A DNA stretch of 64,000 nucleotides from Sphingomonas taxi (lineage in GTDB: Bacteria > Pseudomonadota > Alphaproteobacteria > Sphingomonadales > Sphingomonadaceae), in NCBI GenBank assembly GCA_003240625.1, contig QFMX01000003.1:264978-328977 (forward strand). Reading direction: 5' to 3'. A model generated the notes under the pieces. It was not told the DNA's origin. It worked only from the letters and a program-made list of their open reading frames with translations, and ran no database searches. Position 1 is the first letter of the stretch, and each line of letters begins with the position of its first letter. Made by a program: the position numbers and the translations under genes. This document shows, piece after piece, positions 8,863 to 17,796 of this stretch.

Positions 8863-10161
8863 TTGGAGAACCGGTTGGAACACGATGCCTGGTGGCAGAC
8901 CTATCTGGATCAATGGACGGCGCTGCCGTTTCATGACCTGATCGCGGCTGTCGCGATCCTGAGTACGGCGCTGCTGCTGGGGATCGTCGCGGCGCGCCTT
9001 GCCTGTCGGTACCTCCTGCCCGCTCTGGCGCCGCGACATGCCGACGTGATCGCACCACGACTGATGGCGATCACCCGAGCCGGCGTGACGGCGCTGGTCC
9101 TGACGGCGTTCCTCGGCGTCCGTGGACTGAACCCCGGCGCGGATCTTCTCCTTGCTGCGGGTCTCGGCATCGCCGTTGCCGTCCTGGCCTATGAATTCGG
9201 CCGCGCGCTTGGCCTGCAAAGCCGGCCCGCATCACTGATCGCCGCGACCTTGTTCCTGATCGTGCTGGCAAGTCGGCTGGGCGGCCTGACCCCGTTGATC
9301 GCGGGACTGGACCGCGCCAGCATGGGGGTCGGCAGCCGCCGCATCTCGCTGCTCGACATCGTCAACGTGGTCGGCTTGTCGCTCCTGCTGTTCCTCGCCG
9401 CGCGTGCGCTGCTCGGGCTGATCCTGCGCTGGATCGGACAGGCCCGGCTGCTTGATGCGGCGCAACGCGTGCTGTTCCAGAAACTCGCCCAGATCGCGGT
9501 CGTCACCGTCGCGATCTTCGTCGGCATCGACCTGCTCGGCATCGATCTCACCGCGCTGGCCGTGTTCTCGGGGGCGTTCGGTCTGGCGATCGGTTTCGGA
9601 TTACAGAAGACGCTCGGCAATCTGATCGCCGGGCTCATCCTGCTGCTCGACCGATCGATCAAGCCCGGCGACGTCATCGCGGTCGGCGATACCTTCGGCT
9701 GGGTCAACAAGATCGGCGTTCGCGCGGTCTCGGTGCTGACCCGTGACGGCAAGGAGCATCTGATACCGAACGAACGGCTGATGACCGACGAAGTCGAGAA
9801 CTGGTCCTTCTCGAGCCGGGACGTGCGGGTCCATGTCGGATTTCGGGTGTCCTTCGATTGCGACCTGCGATTGGCGCAAAGGCTTGCCGTCGAGGCCGCG
9901 TCGGTCTCGCCGCGCGTGCTAACCGAACCCGCTCCGGTCTGCTGGATCAAGGAATTTGGCGACAATGGCGTCGAGTTCGATCTGCGGATCTGGATCGACA
10001 GTCCCGAGGCGGGGGTCGGCAATGTCACCAGCGACGTGTTCTTTCGCATCTGGGACCTGTTCAAGGAGCACGGCGTCACTATACCGGTGCCCCAGCGCGA
10101 CCTGCGCTTTCATTCGCCGCCGGGCGGGGAAATGGCCCCCAAAGCGGAACCGCACCGATAA
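8863..10161 (+). CDS. Mechanosensitive ion channel, MscS family
   Basis: The 432-residue product has about six predicted helices in the first 250 residues. The conserved MscS pore and vestibule region follows: a glycine/alanine-rich helix with FSGAFGLAIGFGLQKTLGNL, then LDRSIKPGDVI, the beta domain (GWVNKIGVRAVSVLTRDG) and the C-terminal alpha/beta domain. Such channels open on osmotic downshock and release solutes. The frame is open from 8746, but the best start is a TTG at 8863 preceded six bases upstream by AAGGAG; the extra N-terminal residues from the upstream ATG look random. The gene converges on a nuclease-like gene across a short hairpin. Confidence 0.9.
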   Translation: MENRLEHDAWWQTYLDQWTALPFHDLIAAVAILSTALLLGIVAARLACRYLLPALAPRHADVIAPRLMAITRAGVTALVLTAFLGVRGLNPGADLLLAAGLGIAVAVLAYEFGRALGLQSRPASLIAATLFLIVLASRLGGLTPLIAGLDRASMGVGSRRISLLDIVNVVGLSLLLFLAARALLGLILRWIGQARLLDAAQRVLFQKLAQIAVVTVAIFVGIDLLGIDLTALAVFSGAFGLAIGFGLQKTLGNLIAGLILLLDRSIKPGDVIAVGDTFGWVNKIGVRAVSVLTRDGKEHLIPNERLMTDEVENWSFSSRDVRVHVGFRVSFDCDLRLAQRLAVEAASVSPRVLTEPAPVCWIKEFGDNGVEFDLRIWIDSPEAGVGNVTSDVFFRIWDLFKEHGVTIPVPQRDLRFHSPPGGEMAPKAEPHR

Positions 10162-10172
10162 TCGTCGAATCT

Positions 10173-10190
10173 CCGCCGCTCTTGCGGCGG
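10173..10190. terminator. Hairpin between convergent genes
   Basis: CCGCCGC and GCGGCGG are separated by TCTT, forming a 7-bp perfect stem with a tetraloop. It sits in the 30-base gap between the convergent MscS and phosphatase-family genes, so it likely terminates both. There is no clear T-run. Confidence 0.55.
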
Positions 10191-10191
10191 C

Positions 10192-11292
10192 TCAGCCTGC
10201 TCGACCGCCACAGCTCGGCAAGGCCTCCGCGCTACCCGTCCGAGACCGAGCGCGCGTGGGCCAGCTCACCTTGTAGGTGACCCGAAACCCGTCATGATCC
10301 GACAATCGAGGACTGCCCGCCGAGCCGTCGAAGACCGCCTCGACGCGGATCGGAGTCACGGTGACCGTGGAACCGCTTTCGAACAGCTGGAGATCCTGCG
10401 TGTCCATCCATGGCTCGTCGCCATCCCAGGATATGCGCGTATCGCAGGGCAGCGGGTTGGCGGTGCACCATTCCTGCACGATCTCGAACGGCTCCGTCAC
10501 GTTCCGAAACCGTTCGAAACGGATCGCCGAGTCCTTCATGTTGAAGTCGCCACCTAGGATCGTCGGCACGTTCTGGTCGCCAACCACGGAAATGAAGGCG
10601 CCGAGTTCGTCGACCTGGAGACGATGTGCGCGCGCATGGCGCCGGGGCGATACTCGCGACGACCGCTGCGAGTTCAGATGGGTATTGAAGAGGTTGATAG
10701 CGCCGGGCACGCCCGGGATTGCCACCCGCGCATAGAGAACGCCCTTGTTGCCGAGGCAATCCAGGCCCGCGCACCGGCGACGTCCGAACGGTTCGGAGCG
10801 GGTCTCGACGATCGGGTAGCGGCTCAGGATGGCAAGGCCCGAACCGACCATGTGCAGGCCGAGCTCACCCTTCTTCCACCGATACGGTCCCCCCATGCGA
10901 TCCGCGCCTGGCAGGCTCTTCCGCTGGGTGCGTGACGGTCCGAAAACCATGTTGGGATAGCCGATGCCCGTGACGGCGCGGACTGCAGCCTTGCTGAACA
11001 TCTCCTGCACCATGACAATGTCCGGCGCATCGCCCTGCGCCTCCATCTGCCGGAGCGCGGCGGTGATCCGCGCCAGCGCCGGACCACGCTTTGCTCGCGC
11101 CGGCCATCCCAGACCTTCGATATTGAATGTCAGGACGTCGAAGGTCGTGCTGGCACGGGTGCCATCCGCCGAGAGCGACATTTGTGCAGCCGACGCGGTC
11201 GACGAGGGCAGGCATGTCTGCATGAGCGGTGGTGGCAAGGTCGTACACGCCGACGAGCACGCCAGCAGGCCGATCGCTGCGAGGTATCGCAT
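10192..11292 (-). CDS. Endonuclease/exonuclease/phosphatase family lipoprotein
   Basis: The product starts MRYLAAIGLLACSSAC, a lipoprotein signal with a LLAC lipobox, so it is probably membrane anchored and faces the periplasm. The EEP fold signatures are clear: FNIEGLGWP near the start, QEMFS with the metal-binding glutamate, NTHLNS, GGDFNMKD and the terminal SDHDGFRV. Family members cleave phosphodiesters in DNA, inositol phosphates or sphingomyelin; the exact substrate cannot be assigned. The 366-residue length suits a single-domain exported member. A GTG at 11322 would add ten residues before the signal peptide; I prefer the ATG at 11292 because the signal sequence begins there. Confidence 0.85.
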   Translation of the reverse strand: MRYLAAIGLLACSSACTTLPPPLMQTCLPSSTASAAQMSLSADGTRASTTFDVLTFNIEGLGWPARAKRGPALARITAALRQMEAQGDAPDIVMVQEMFSKAAVRAVTGIGYPNMVFGPSRTQRKSLPGADRMGGPYRWKKGELGLHMVGSGLAILSRYPIVETRSEPFGRRRCAGLDCLGNKGVLYARVAIPGVPGAINLFNTHLNSQRSSRVSPRRHARAHRLQVDELGAFISVVGDQNVPTILGGDFNMKDSAIRFERFRNVTEPFEIVQEWCTANPLPCDTRISWDGDEPWMDTQDLQLFESGSTVTVTPIRVEAVFDGSAGSPRLSDHDGFRVTYKVSWPTRARSRTGSAEALPSCGGRAG

Positions 11293-11391
11293 CCGGATAT
11301 GAGAGACGGAACGACCCAGCACGTATGCTTAACGGTCGGCACCGGATTTCGGTTGCCACGGACCGTTCGCGCGCGACGCTAGCTTGCCGCC

Positions 11392-11520
11392 TGGTTCTGG
11401 ATCGATTTCGTCGGCGTCGCGCCCGCGATCGGCAAGGCGGTCTATCATATGCACGGCAAGCGCATTCGCGACCTCCCGATCACCTCCGAACGGATGTTGA
11501 ATACCATCGGGCCCGCCTGA
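11392..11520 (+). pseudogene. Remnant of the C-terminus of a molybdopterin-binding hydroxylase (xanthine dehydrogenase-like)
   Basis: Forty-two codons before a TGA read WFWIDFVGVAPAIGKAVYHM followed by HGKRIRDLPITSE, and an in-frame TAG stands just upstream. The pattern of PAIGxAV, then a TGKR-type turn, then RDLPI is the usual C-terminal tail of large subunits of the xanthine dehydrogenase/isoquinoline oxidoreductase family. Nothing else of that enzyme is left in the window and no start codon is available, so this is a relic of a deletion. The match is from memory of the family tail, not from a database search. Confidence 0.6.
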
Positions 11521-11724
11521 ACCGTGCCCGCGACCGATTGATCGCGGCATGATGAGCCCAGTTCATCGCTGCATCAACCACGCGACAAATTGTTCGCGCG
11601 AATCCGGCGGTTTATAGTGCGAATTCGCCGTGCAACCCCGTTGCGGCCGCCGGTGCTCGACGAAGCCATGTGCCAGTGCATGGATCGTCCGGGCACTCCC
11701 GAACCGACAGAAGGACGCGCCGAC

Positions 11725-12945
11725 ATGGCCACCCTCGTTGCCACGCCAATGACCCGACCCGACACGGCGAAAGGCGATGCCACGCCGCCTCGCTGGAGCG
11801 CCGTGTATGCGATGGCGCTGTGTAGCTTCGTGCTCGTCGCCTCCGAATTCCTGCCGGTCAGCCTCCTCAGCCCGATCGCGGAGACATTGCGTCTGACCGA
11901 GGGGCAGGCCGGGCAGGCAATCGCGATCTCCGGTGTGTTCGCGGTCGTCACGAGCCTTTCGTTCTCGGTACTGCTCGGGAGGATTGACCGCCGCCGCGTC
12001 GTGCTCGCGCTGATCGCCATGCTGATCGTCTCGGGCATCATGGTCGCGTTTGCACCGAGCTACCTCATGTTCATGTCGGGGCGTGCGCTGCTCGGTGTCG
12101 CGATCGGCGGGTTCTGGTCAATGTCGGCGGCGATCGCGATCCGGCTGGTGCCCGAGGATTCGGTCGGCAAGGCGCTGGCGATCATGAGCGGCGGAACCGC
12201 GCTGGCGACCGCGCTCGCCGCGCCGCTCGGGAGTTTTCTTGGCAGCCTGACCGACTGGCGCGGCGCGTTCTTCTGCGTAGTGCCGGTCGCGGTCGGGGCA
12301 CTCGTCTGGCAGGCGATCGTGCTACCCAAGCTCCCCGTCGCCGAACGTCAGTCGGCGCGTGCGATACTCGGGTTGCTCCACAGCCGCGCCGTGCTGCTCG
12401 GGCTGTTTGCGGTCGCAATGGTGTTCGTCGGGCAGTTCGCGTTGTTCACCTATCTGCGGCCGTTCCTCGAACAGGTCACGCACGTCAGCGTCGTCATGCT
12501 CTCGGTCATGCTGCTGATCGTCGGCGCCTCCGGCTTCATCGGGACCGTCGTGATCGGTCGGCTAGTCATCAAGCGCCTCTTCCTCACGCTCTGGATGCTC
12601 CCGGCGGCGATGGCAGCAGTCGCGATCGGCCTCGCCCTGTTCGGCGGGTCGGCGATCGCAACGGCCGCGTTGCTCGCGATATGGGGCTTTACCGGAACCG
12701 CGGCGCCGGTCGGCTGGTGGACCTGGCTCGCCCGCACCCTGCCCGAAGACGCCGAAGCGGGCGGCGGTCTGATGGTCGCGGTGGTCCAGCTCGCGATCAC
12801 GCTCGGCGCGACCGTCGGCGGGGTGGTGTACGACACCGCCGGCGCCGTGCCCGAGTTTCTCACCAGCGCCGCGCTGCTAGGCGTGGCGGCGATCGCAGCG
12901 CTCACCGTCGCACGACATGACAGCACCACTGCCGCCCGCCGATGA
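11725..12945 (+). CDS. MFS transporter, DHA1-type efflux permease
   Basis: The 406-residue protein has about twelve hydrophobic helices. The first helix carries the ASEFLPVSLLSPIAETL segment, and a GRIDRRRV motif lies between helices 2 and 3. Both are typical of the DHA1 family that includes arabinose/nucleoside and drug exporters such as AraJ and NepI. It should exchange protons for a small metabolite or drug and sit in the inner membrane. The frame is open from 11590, but AAGGA nine bases before the ATG at 11725 and the start of the family homology point to that start. It is monocistronic between an unrelated relic and a convergent small gene. Substrate unknown. Confidence 0.87.
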   Translation: MATLVATPMTRPDTAKGDATPPRWSAVYAMALCSFVLVASEFLPVSLLSPIAETLRLTEGQAGQAIAISGVFAVVTSLSFSVLLGRIDRRRVVLALIAMLIVSGIMVAFAPSYLMFMSGRALLGVAIGGFWSMSAAIAIRLVPEDSVGKALAIMSGGTALATALAAPLGSFLGSLTDWRGAFFCVVPVAVGALVWQAIVLPKLPVAERQSARAILGLLHSRAVLLGLFAVAMVFVGQFALFTYLRPFLEQVTHVSVVMLSVMLLIVGASGFIGTVVIGRLVIKRLFLTLWMLPAAMAAVAIGLALFGGSAIATAALLAIWGFTGTAAPVGWWTWLARTLPEDAEAGGGLMVAVVQLAITLGATVGGVVYDTAGAVPEFLTSAALLGVAAIAALTVARHDSTTAARR

Positions 12946-13138
12946 GCGATCCTCACTGCTCCATTGAGCCAAGACACCGACACGAAAGTCGCGGCGCCGC
13001 AAGCGGCTTGGTTGAGCTTCTTCAAGCTTCCGTTGTTTTAGCTTCAGCTTGAGATGGCTGGCAATTCGCTAAATCTTTGCAGCGGCACCCTTTGCGGATT
13101 GGATCATCTACTCTGAGGAAGCGCCGCCGGCACAACTA

Positions 13139-13402
13139 TTAAGTATTCAAGCTTTCGACCAGCTCTACAACTTCGAAGTCATACTTTGCCCAGCCGCGTT
13201 GCCTCGCCGCCTCGCCTGCTGCGGTCCGCTTACCGGCCGCCTCTTTGTGCGAAGCGCAATGCCCCCAGAAAACATCCGTCTTCCCGTTCTGAAGAACGGC
13301 GACGATGCGCCAGAAATGCGTGAATGGCGCGGCAGTGGGACCGATCGTCTTTACATAGCCATCGGCCATGACCGCAGTCAGGTAGCGCTTCTTTCTCGCC
13401 AT
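13139..13402 (-). CDS. Small protein of unknown function (87 aa)
   Basis: The predicted product is basic and mixed alpha/beta, with an aromatic-rich middle (FTHFWRIVAVLQNGKTDVFWGH) and a C-terminal Ala/Arg helix. No domain is recognised. The start MARKKRY has GGAACGCG directly upstream, a weak ribosome binding site. Composition looks protein-like and the frame is free of rare-residue runs, but there is no neighbour that explains it. It could be a false call in a composition-shifted 600-base gap between the MFS and GH130 genes. Confidence 0.5.
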   Translation of the reverse strand: MARKKRYLTAVMADGYVKTIGPTAAPFTHFWRIVAVLQNGKTDVFWGHCASHKEAAGKRTAAGEAARQRGWAKYDFEVVELVESLNT

Positions 13403-13565
13403 CGCGTTCCAATAGCCTGCTCATCGCCCACTGGCATCCGTTCTATGGCAGACCTTTGCCCCCACCTCACTCGGCTACACGGTCCTTAGCGAGCGATAGG
13501 TGTCGATGTGCCCGATATACAGCGTTGTACGTTCTCGTCTCGACGATCACAGGTAAGGAATACAT

Positions 13566-13844
13566 ATGACGACCTACCCTTTAAGCGAACCGGCTACGAT
13601 CTACGCGGTCGAGGCGTGCGGCGACGCGACGTCGGATGTTGTGGGTCGAGGAACGCTCGAAGCGTGCATGGATATCGTTGCGAGCCTGCCAGCGGACCGG
13701 CAGAGTTCGGTGTCCATCCGAATGGACGCTCTCGACTTGAAGTTCGGACCGCAGGAAATCGGCGAACTCCAAGAGTTTCTCCGCGAGGAAACTGCGGGCC
13801 TTTCAAATGGCGACATTACGGCCATCAAGACTTCCATCCTGTGA
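13566..13844 (+). CDS. Small acidic protein of unknown function (92 aa)
   Basis: AAGGA seven bases before the ATG is a good ribosome binding site. The product is acidic, without a signal peptide or membrane helix, and ends in an amphipathic helix (QEIGELQEFLREETAGL). It has a protein-like composition with good third-position GC, so I think it is real, but no family is recognised. It is divergent from the 87-residue gene to its left and convergent with the GH130 gene to its right. Confidence 0.6.
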   Translation: MTTYPLSEPATIYAVEACGDATSDVVGRGTLEACMDIVASLPADRQSSVSIRMDALDLKFGPQEIGELQEFLREETAGLSNGDITAIKTSIL

Positions 13845-14015
13845 TCAATGAAGTATTTGGCGAAATCTGGCACGTTGATCGTGGTGGCCGACGACCGCCT
13901 TGCCGCCCTCCGTGTCGGCGGTCGCTTCCGAACATCGGATTGGGCTAAGTTCATCGGCGCAATGGACGTAAACCATATGCTCGCAACCGCGCCGCGCCCT
14001 GCGAGCCAGTATGGA

Positions 14016-15308
14016 TCAGGCTGGCTGCATCACGGACAATAGGTCATCGACGTCTCCGACGGCAAACGCCGAATACTCGTCGCCGATCGCGTATGGCAGC
14101 AGGATGCGGCGATCCCGTATCAGCGCACCACAGCTATAGGTCACGTTCGGCACATAGCCCCCGCGCTGCTCCGCGCTTGGAAACAGCAGGGGCGACGGCG
14201 TGCGGGCGAGCACCTTCGACGGGTCGTCCTTGTCGAGCAGGCAGGCGCCGATGCAATATCCCCGGACCATGCCGACGCCGTGCGTGAAGACGAGCCAACC
14301 CTCGTCTATCTCGATCGGCGACCCGCAATTGCCCAACTGCACGAACTCCCACGGGTATTTCGGCGCCATGATCGGCGTTCCGGTTTCCCACGTGTAAAGA
14401 TCGTCCGATCGCAGCAGCCAGATATTCTCGCTGTCCTGGCGACCCAGCATCACGAACTGGTTGTTGATCCGGCGCGGGAACAGCGCCATCCCCTTGTACC
14501 CGGTCATGGCGCCGGCAAGCGGCCGCATCTCGACCCGCCGCAGATCGATGCCGCGCAGGATTTCCTGGCGCGCATCCTTGCCGTCGAACGCGGTGTACGT
14601 GCCGATGACGCTGCGTACCCCGTCGTGATCGGTGAAGTTGACGAGCCGCAGATCCTCGATGCCCTGACGCTGACTGGGCAGGACCGGGAAGATGACGGTT
14701 TCCGACGCATCCTGGCTGTCTTCGCATACCAGGCGGACCCACGCGTCGTCGTGCCGCTCGATCCGGGGCGGGACGCCGTGCGGGCTCGACGGGTCGATCA
14801 CCAGTCGGTCGCCCGGTCCCCACTCGCCGGTCCGAAACGTGATCGACGAGATATGCCCCTCGCCGATCCCGCGGAGCGACATGACGAAACGCACCGCACC
14901 CGGTTCCGACGGCTCTTCATCCGTCAACGCAACGATACTGGGGTTGAAGAGCGCGGCGGACTCGAACGCGTATTCCTGACTGAAATAGGCGCCGATCAAG
15001 AGCCGTTCGTCTTCGTCGAACTCGCCCTCGCCTATGTCGTGTCGAACGTCCTCGAACCGGCGGAGCAGCACCTGCTCGACGTTGCGATGGCGCTCGCGCA
15101 TCGGCGTCAGCAACAGGTCGCGCATCCGCTCGCGCATCGTATCGTCGAGCGCCCGGATACGGTCGACGACGACTTGGCTGCGCGGCGGATGATCGGCCTC
15201 GAACGCTGCCGGATACCCGAAGCTGAACGGCCGGATCACGGTGCGTGACGGATCGGGCTTCAACTCGACGTCGAGCGTCGTGAACACATCGGCAGCTTTC
15301 ATCGGCAT
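14016..15308 (-). CDS. GH130 family glycosidase/phosphorylase
   Basis: The 430-residue protein has no signal peptide. The five-bladed propeller of GH130 is recognisable from FNPSIVA, GIEDLRLV with the conserved Asp-Arg pair, TYTAFDGKDA, KGMALFPRRI, MLGRQDSENIWLL and GNCGSPIEIDEGWLVFTHGVG. GH130 enzymes act on beta-mannosides, either as phosphorylases using inorganic phosphate or, in some subgroups, as beta-1,2-mannosidases. The longer N-terminal helical region (residues 1-110) fits the subgroup found next to mannan-using genes, but no such neighbours occur here. The gene stands alone and its substrate class is not decidable from sequence. Confidence 0.88.
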   Translation of the reverse strand: MPMKAADVFTTLDVELKPDPSRTVIRPFSFGYPAAFEADHPPRSQVVVDRIRALDDTMRERMRDLLLTPMRERHRNVEQVLLRRFEDVRHDIGEGEFDEDERLLIGAYFSQEYAFESAALFNPSIVALTDEEPSEPGAVRFVMSLRGIGEGHISSITFRTGEWGPGDRLVIDPSSPHGVPPRIERHDDAWVRLVCEDSQDASETVIFPVLPSQRQGIEDLRLVNFTDHDGVRSVIGTYTAFDGKDARQEILRGIDLRRVEMRPLAGAMTGYKGMALFPRRINNQFVMLGRQDSENIWLLRSDDLYTWETGTPIMAPKYPWEFVQLGNCGSPIEIDEGWLVFTHGVGMVRGYCIGACLLDKDDPSKVLARTPSPLLFPSAEQRGGYVPNVTYSCGALIRDRRILLPYAIGDEYSAFAVGDVDDLLSVMQPA

Positions 15309-15426
15309 CGGCCCTTCGAACAGGATCGCGGACGGAACGCTCGCGACCTATTAGGTAACGATGCCGAGCCCGTCGCGATCCCAGGTCCGAGGCAAGCGTC
15401 CCACGGCCATGGTCTGCGATGCTCGA

Positions 15427-16227
15427 TCAGCGCTCCTTCACGAACTTGATCGTGAAACGATCGCTCTCGCCGATCGCTGCATATTTCGCGCGATCGACGT
15501 CCTTCAGTCGATAGCTCGGCGGCAGCGTCCAGACGCCTTCCGGATGATCGTGGGTATCCTTGGGGTTGGCGTTGATCCGGGATTCCCCGGCCAGCTTGAA
15601 GCCCGCCGCCTGCGCCAGTCGAACCACCGTCGATCGCTTGATGTAGCCGCTCGTCTTTTCACGCGCCGTATCCATGTCCTCCGGCAGGCGGTGATCGACC
15701 ACGCCCAGCACGCCACCGGGCTTGAGGGCTGCATAGAACGCCTTGAACACGCGACCCGCCACGGCCGGATCATCCTGCATCAGCAGATTGTGGACGTTGC
15801 GAAACGTCAGCAGCACGTCGGCGCTCCCGGCCGGAACCGACGATGCTCCGGTCTTGAAGTCGATCGTCGCGACCTGCACCGCGCCGTACGTCGCGGCCTT
15901 CTCGGCAAATACGGTGCGCGTGCGGTCCGCCTGCGCGGTCGGCACCAACGCGACATATCGCCCACGGCCCTTCACCAACGGCGCTAGGATCTCGGTGTAC
16001 CAGCCGCCGGCCGGCAGGAACTCGACCACCGTCTGCGTCGGCTTCACGCCAAAAAAGGCGAGCGTCTCCGCAGGGTGCCGATACCGATCGCGCGCGCGGT
16101 TCGCCGGCGCCCGCGTTGGCGACGCGACGGCCGCGGCGATGTCCTTCGAGGGAGCGACAGACTGCGCGACCACCCCCGTGGCGCCCAATGTGGCGAGGCA
16201 GGTCACGGCTGTGAGTAGTCGGTTCAT
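15427..16227 (-). CDS. Periplasmic predicted methyltransferase-like protein
   Basis: The 266-residue product has a Sec signal peptide (MNRLLTAVTCLATLGATGVVAQ) followed by a class I methyltransferase-like fold. FGVKPTQTVVEFLPAGGWYTEIL replaces the usual VLDxGxGxG motif I, TFRNVHNLL corresponds to motif IV, and LKPGGVLGVVDHR to motif V. Exported proteins of this type are annotated as predicted methyltransferases, although S-adenosylmethionine is not expected in the periplasm, so the biochemical role is open. The gene is monocistronic and runs convergently toward none of its neighbours. It is divergent from the small-gene set that starts at 16458. Confidence 0.8.
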   Translation of the reverse strand: MNRLLTAVTCLATLGATGVVAQSVAPSKDIAAAVASPTRAPANRARDRYRHPAETLAFFGVKPTQTVVEFLPAGGWYTEILAPLVKGRGRYVALVPTAQADRTRTVFAEKAATYGAVQVATIDFKTGASSVPAGSADVLLTFRNVHNLLMQDDPAVAGRVFKAFYAALKPGGVLGVVDHRLPEDMDTAREKTSGYIKRSTVVRLAQAAGFKLAGESRINANPKDTHDHPEGVWTLPPSYRLKDVDRAKYAAIGESDRFTIKFVKER

Positions 16228-16457
16228 ATCGTCACTCTCCCTGGATGTATTTTGGCTACCATGCCCCGCGCGAGCCGCCCGTACAATCTCAAGCGGCAGT
16301 GTCTAAAGGTATGCAGCGTGTGTCATCAAGCATCGACGCACGCGCAAGGCTCGGCATTCGTGATCGAAAACAACGCCACTTTCGGCGGAACCAGCCTCCG
16401 AAGGTGAGCGCTGTACCAGACGAAAACCGGCATCGCCGGCAATGATGGGGTACGAGC

Positions 16458-16742
16458 ATGACGGAAGCGACCTGGGGCGACGATGTGAAGACGCCGGAGA
16501 TCGACTGGCGGATGAGTGCCGCGTTGGAGAATGTACCCCGCGGGGGCGAAGATGTCGCCGAGGTGACCAGCCTGGAAGGCGCTGTCCGTGCGTGGACCGC
16601 ACTCGACAGCGCACATCGCGACGCGGCCATACTCACCCCGGAGCGCGCCGTGCTGATTGACGGCGCATCGCATGTATCTCTCACCGGCGACGGGATCGCC
16701 GCGCTGGCCGAGCGGCTGCCCAGCGCGAACGACGAGGGCTGA
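16458..16742 (+). CDS. Small protein of unknown function (94 aa), first of a three-gene set
   Basis: The product is acidic with no signal sequence and no recognised domain. The middle part, VRAWTALDSAHRDAAILTPE, looks helical, followed by a short beta-like segment (RAVLIDGASHVSLTG). The stop lies three bases before the ATG of the next gene, and the third gene of the set encodes a barstar-like protein, so the three are probably one transcript. The ribosome binding site (GGGGTACGAGC before ATG) is weak. The association with an inhibitor-type protein is a reason to consider an immunity or anti-toxin role, but that is inference. Confidence 0.6.
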   Translation: MTEATWGDDVKTPEIDWRMSAALENVPRGGEDVAEVTSLEGAVRAWTALDSAHRDAAILTPERAVLIDGASHVSLTGDGIAALAERLPSANDEG

Positions 16743-16745
16743 GAC

Positions 16746-17036
16746 ATGGCGCCCGCGAGTGTTCGGTTTGAACGCGGCGAGTATGCGTGGTCGGCAGAGC
16801 GGAACGGCGTCCTGTTCCTGGGCCACACCGCGCTCGGAATGGTCGAGTTCTTGATCACCAGCGAGGCGTTGGCCGAGTTGATCAACCCAGACCTCGAAGG
16901 GATCGACAGCGAGACCGCGATCGAGGCGTATGTTGAGTTCGAGGCCGACATCCATCGCATCGCGCGCCGGGAGTTCGTCAGCCGGTTGGGCGGCGAGCCC
17001 CCTGTCCTGATCACGGCAGCCGACGTTTCGACATGA
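16746..17036 (+). CDS. DUF1488-like small protein (96 aa)
   Basis: The N-terminal VRFERGEYAWSAERNGVLFLGH and the C-terminal helix FEADIHRIARREF resemble short proteins annotated as DUF1488, which are soluble, under 100 residues and of unknown function. The match is from memory and not strong. It is in a probable operon with the genes on either side (gaps of 3 and 28 bases). There is no membrane segment. Confidence 0.55.
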   Translation: MAPASVRFERGEYAWSAERNGVLFLGHTALGMVEFLITSEALAELINPDLEGIDSETAIEAYVEFEADIHRIARREFVSRLGGEPPVLITAADVST

Positions 17037-17064
17037 GCCTTGAACGCCCGTCAGAACACCGTCG

Positions 17065-17478
17065 ATGCGGGATGGTACGGTGACGACGACCCCCATCCTG
17101 ACGATCGTCGGGAGTGCTATTCACGACATCCCGTCGTTTTACGCAGAGATCAACCGCCTCTTCATGGCAAATGAGGACTGGAAATTAGGCGAAAGCCTCG
17201 ATGCGCTCGATGACATGCTGCGTGGCGGGTACGGTGCGGTTCGCGGAGGCGGGCCCGTTATACTCGTCTGGCAAGATATCGATCGTGCCCGCTCCCATCT
17301 CGGTTTTGCCGCAACGTGCGCATTCCTAGAGGCCAAGCTGCAACGACCGGACCGGTATGACGTAGCACGGATCGACCGCCAACTCGCCGATCTGAAATCT
17401 GGTACCGGCCAGACCTATTTCGATATCATACTCGACATCATCGCTGGCCACTCAAACATAGATCTTGTCGCTGCCTGA
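17065..17478 (+). CDS. Barstar-like ribonuclease inhibitor (137 aa)
   Basis: The segment from about residue 14 reads GSAIHDIPSFYAEINRLFM, then WKLGESLDALDDMLRGGYG, the pattern of the barstar family: a strand, the turn before helix 1, then a G-x-SLDALxDxL helix 2. Barstar binds barnase-type ribonucleases and blocks the active site with helix 2. No ribonuclease toxin gene lies in the window, so this is an orphan inhibitor that may protect against incoming contact-dependent toxins. The protein is longer than barstar (about 90 residues), with an extra C-terminal helix pair. A GTG at 17080 is an alternative start. Confidence 0.72.
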   Translation: MRDGTVTTTPILTIVGSAIHDIPSFYAEINRLFMANEDWKLGESLDALDDMLRGGYGAVRGGGPVILVWQDIDRARSHLGFAATCAFLEAKLQRPDRYDVARIDRQLADLKSGTGQTYFDIILDIIAGHSNIDLVAA

Positions 17479-17796
17479 TTACCTCGATCGCGTAAGCGTT
17501 TCCGATGTTTCGATTGTTCGACGAAGGCCACGATAGCATTTCGTCGCACACTTCCGCGCTTGACGCCGATAGGGTCCGCTCGGAGAGTTGGCGTGATGGT
17601 TGCCATTCCGCCCCCCCGCTGGCCGAACGATCCGGTGCAGTCCTCGCTGAATTTGCACGACAACCGGCTTCACGTCGCGGAGCCGCTGCTAGAAACGTGT
17701 CTGAAACGGGACCTGCGGGACCATGAGTCTCATTCGACAACTGATGGATCCTCCTTCGCCAGCAGCAGGATCGTGAGTATCCCTTCCAAAGAAAGA
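17479..17796. other. 318-base gap without a recognisable gene
   Basis: This is the spacer between the barstar-like gene and the M20 peptidase. The peptidase frame is open back to 17560, but the extra residues look random, and a run of seven C at about 17610 lies inside. I see no family match, no hairpin and no repeat. The peptidase promoter is presumably here. Confidence 0.5.

Noticed and set aside
13848..14042. 64-codon plus-strand frame (MKYLAKSGTLIVVADDR)
   Set aside because: It overlaps the end of the GH130 gene, has no ribosome binding site and matches nothing I know; the first half looks mildly protein-like, but the end is clearly antisense to GH130.
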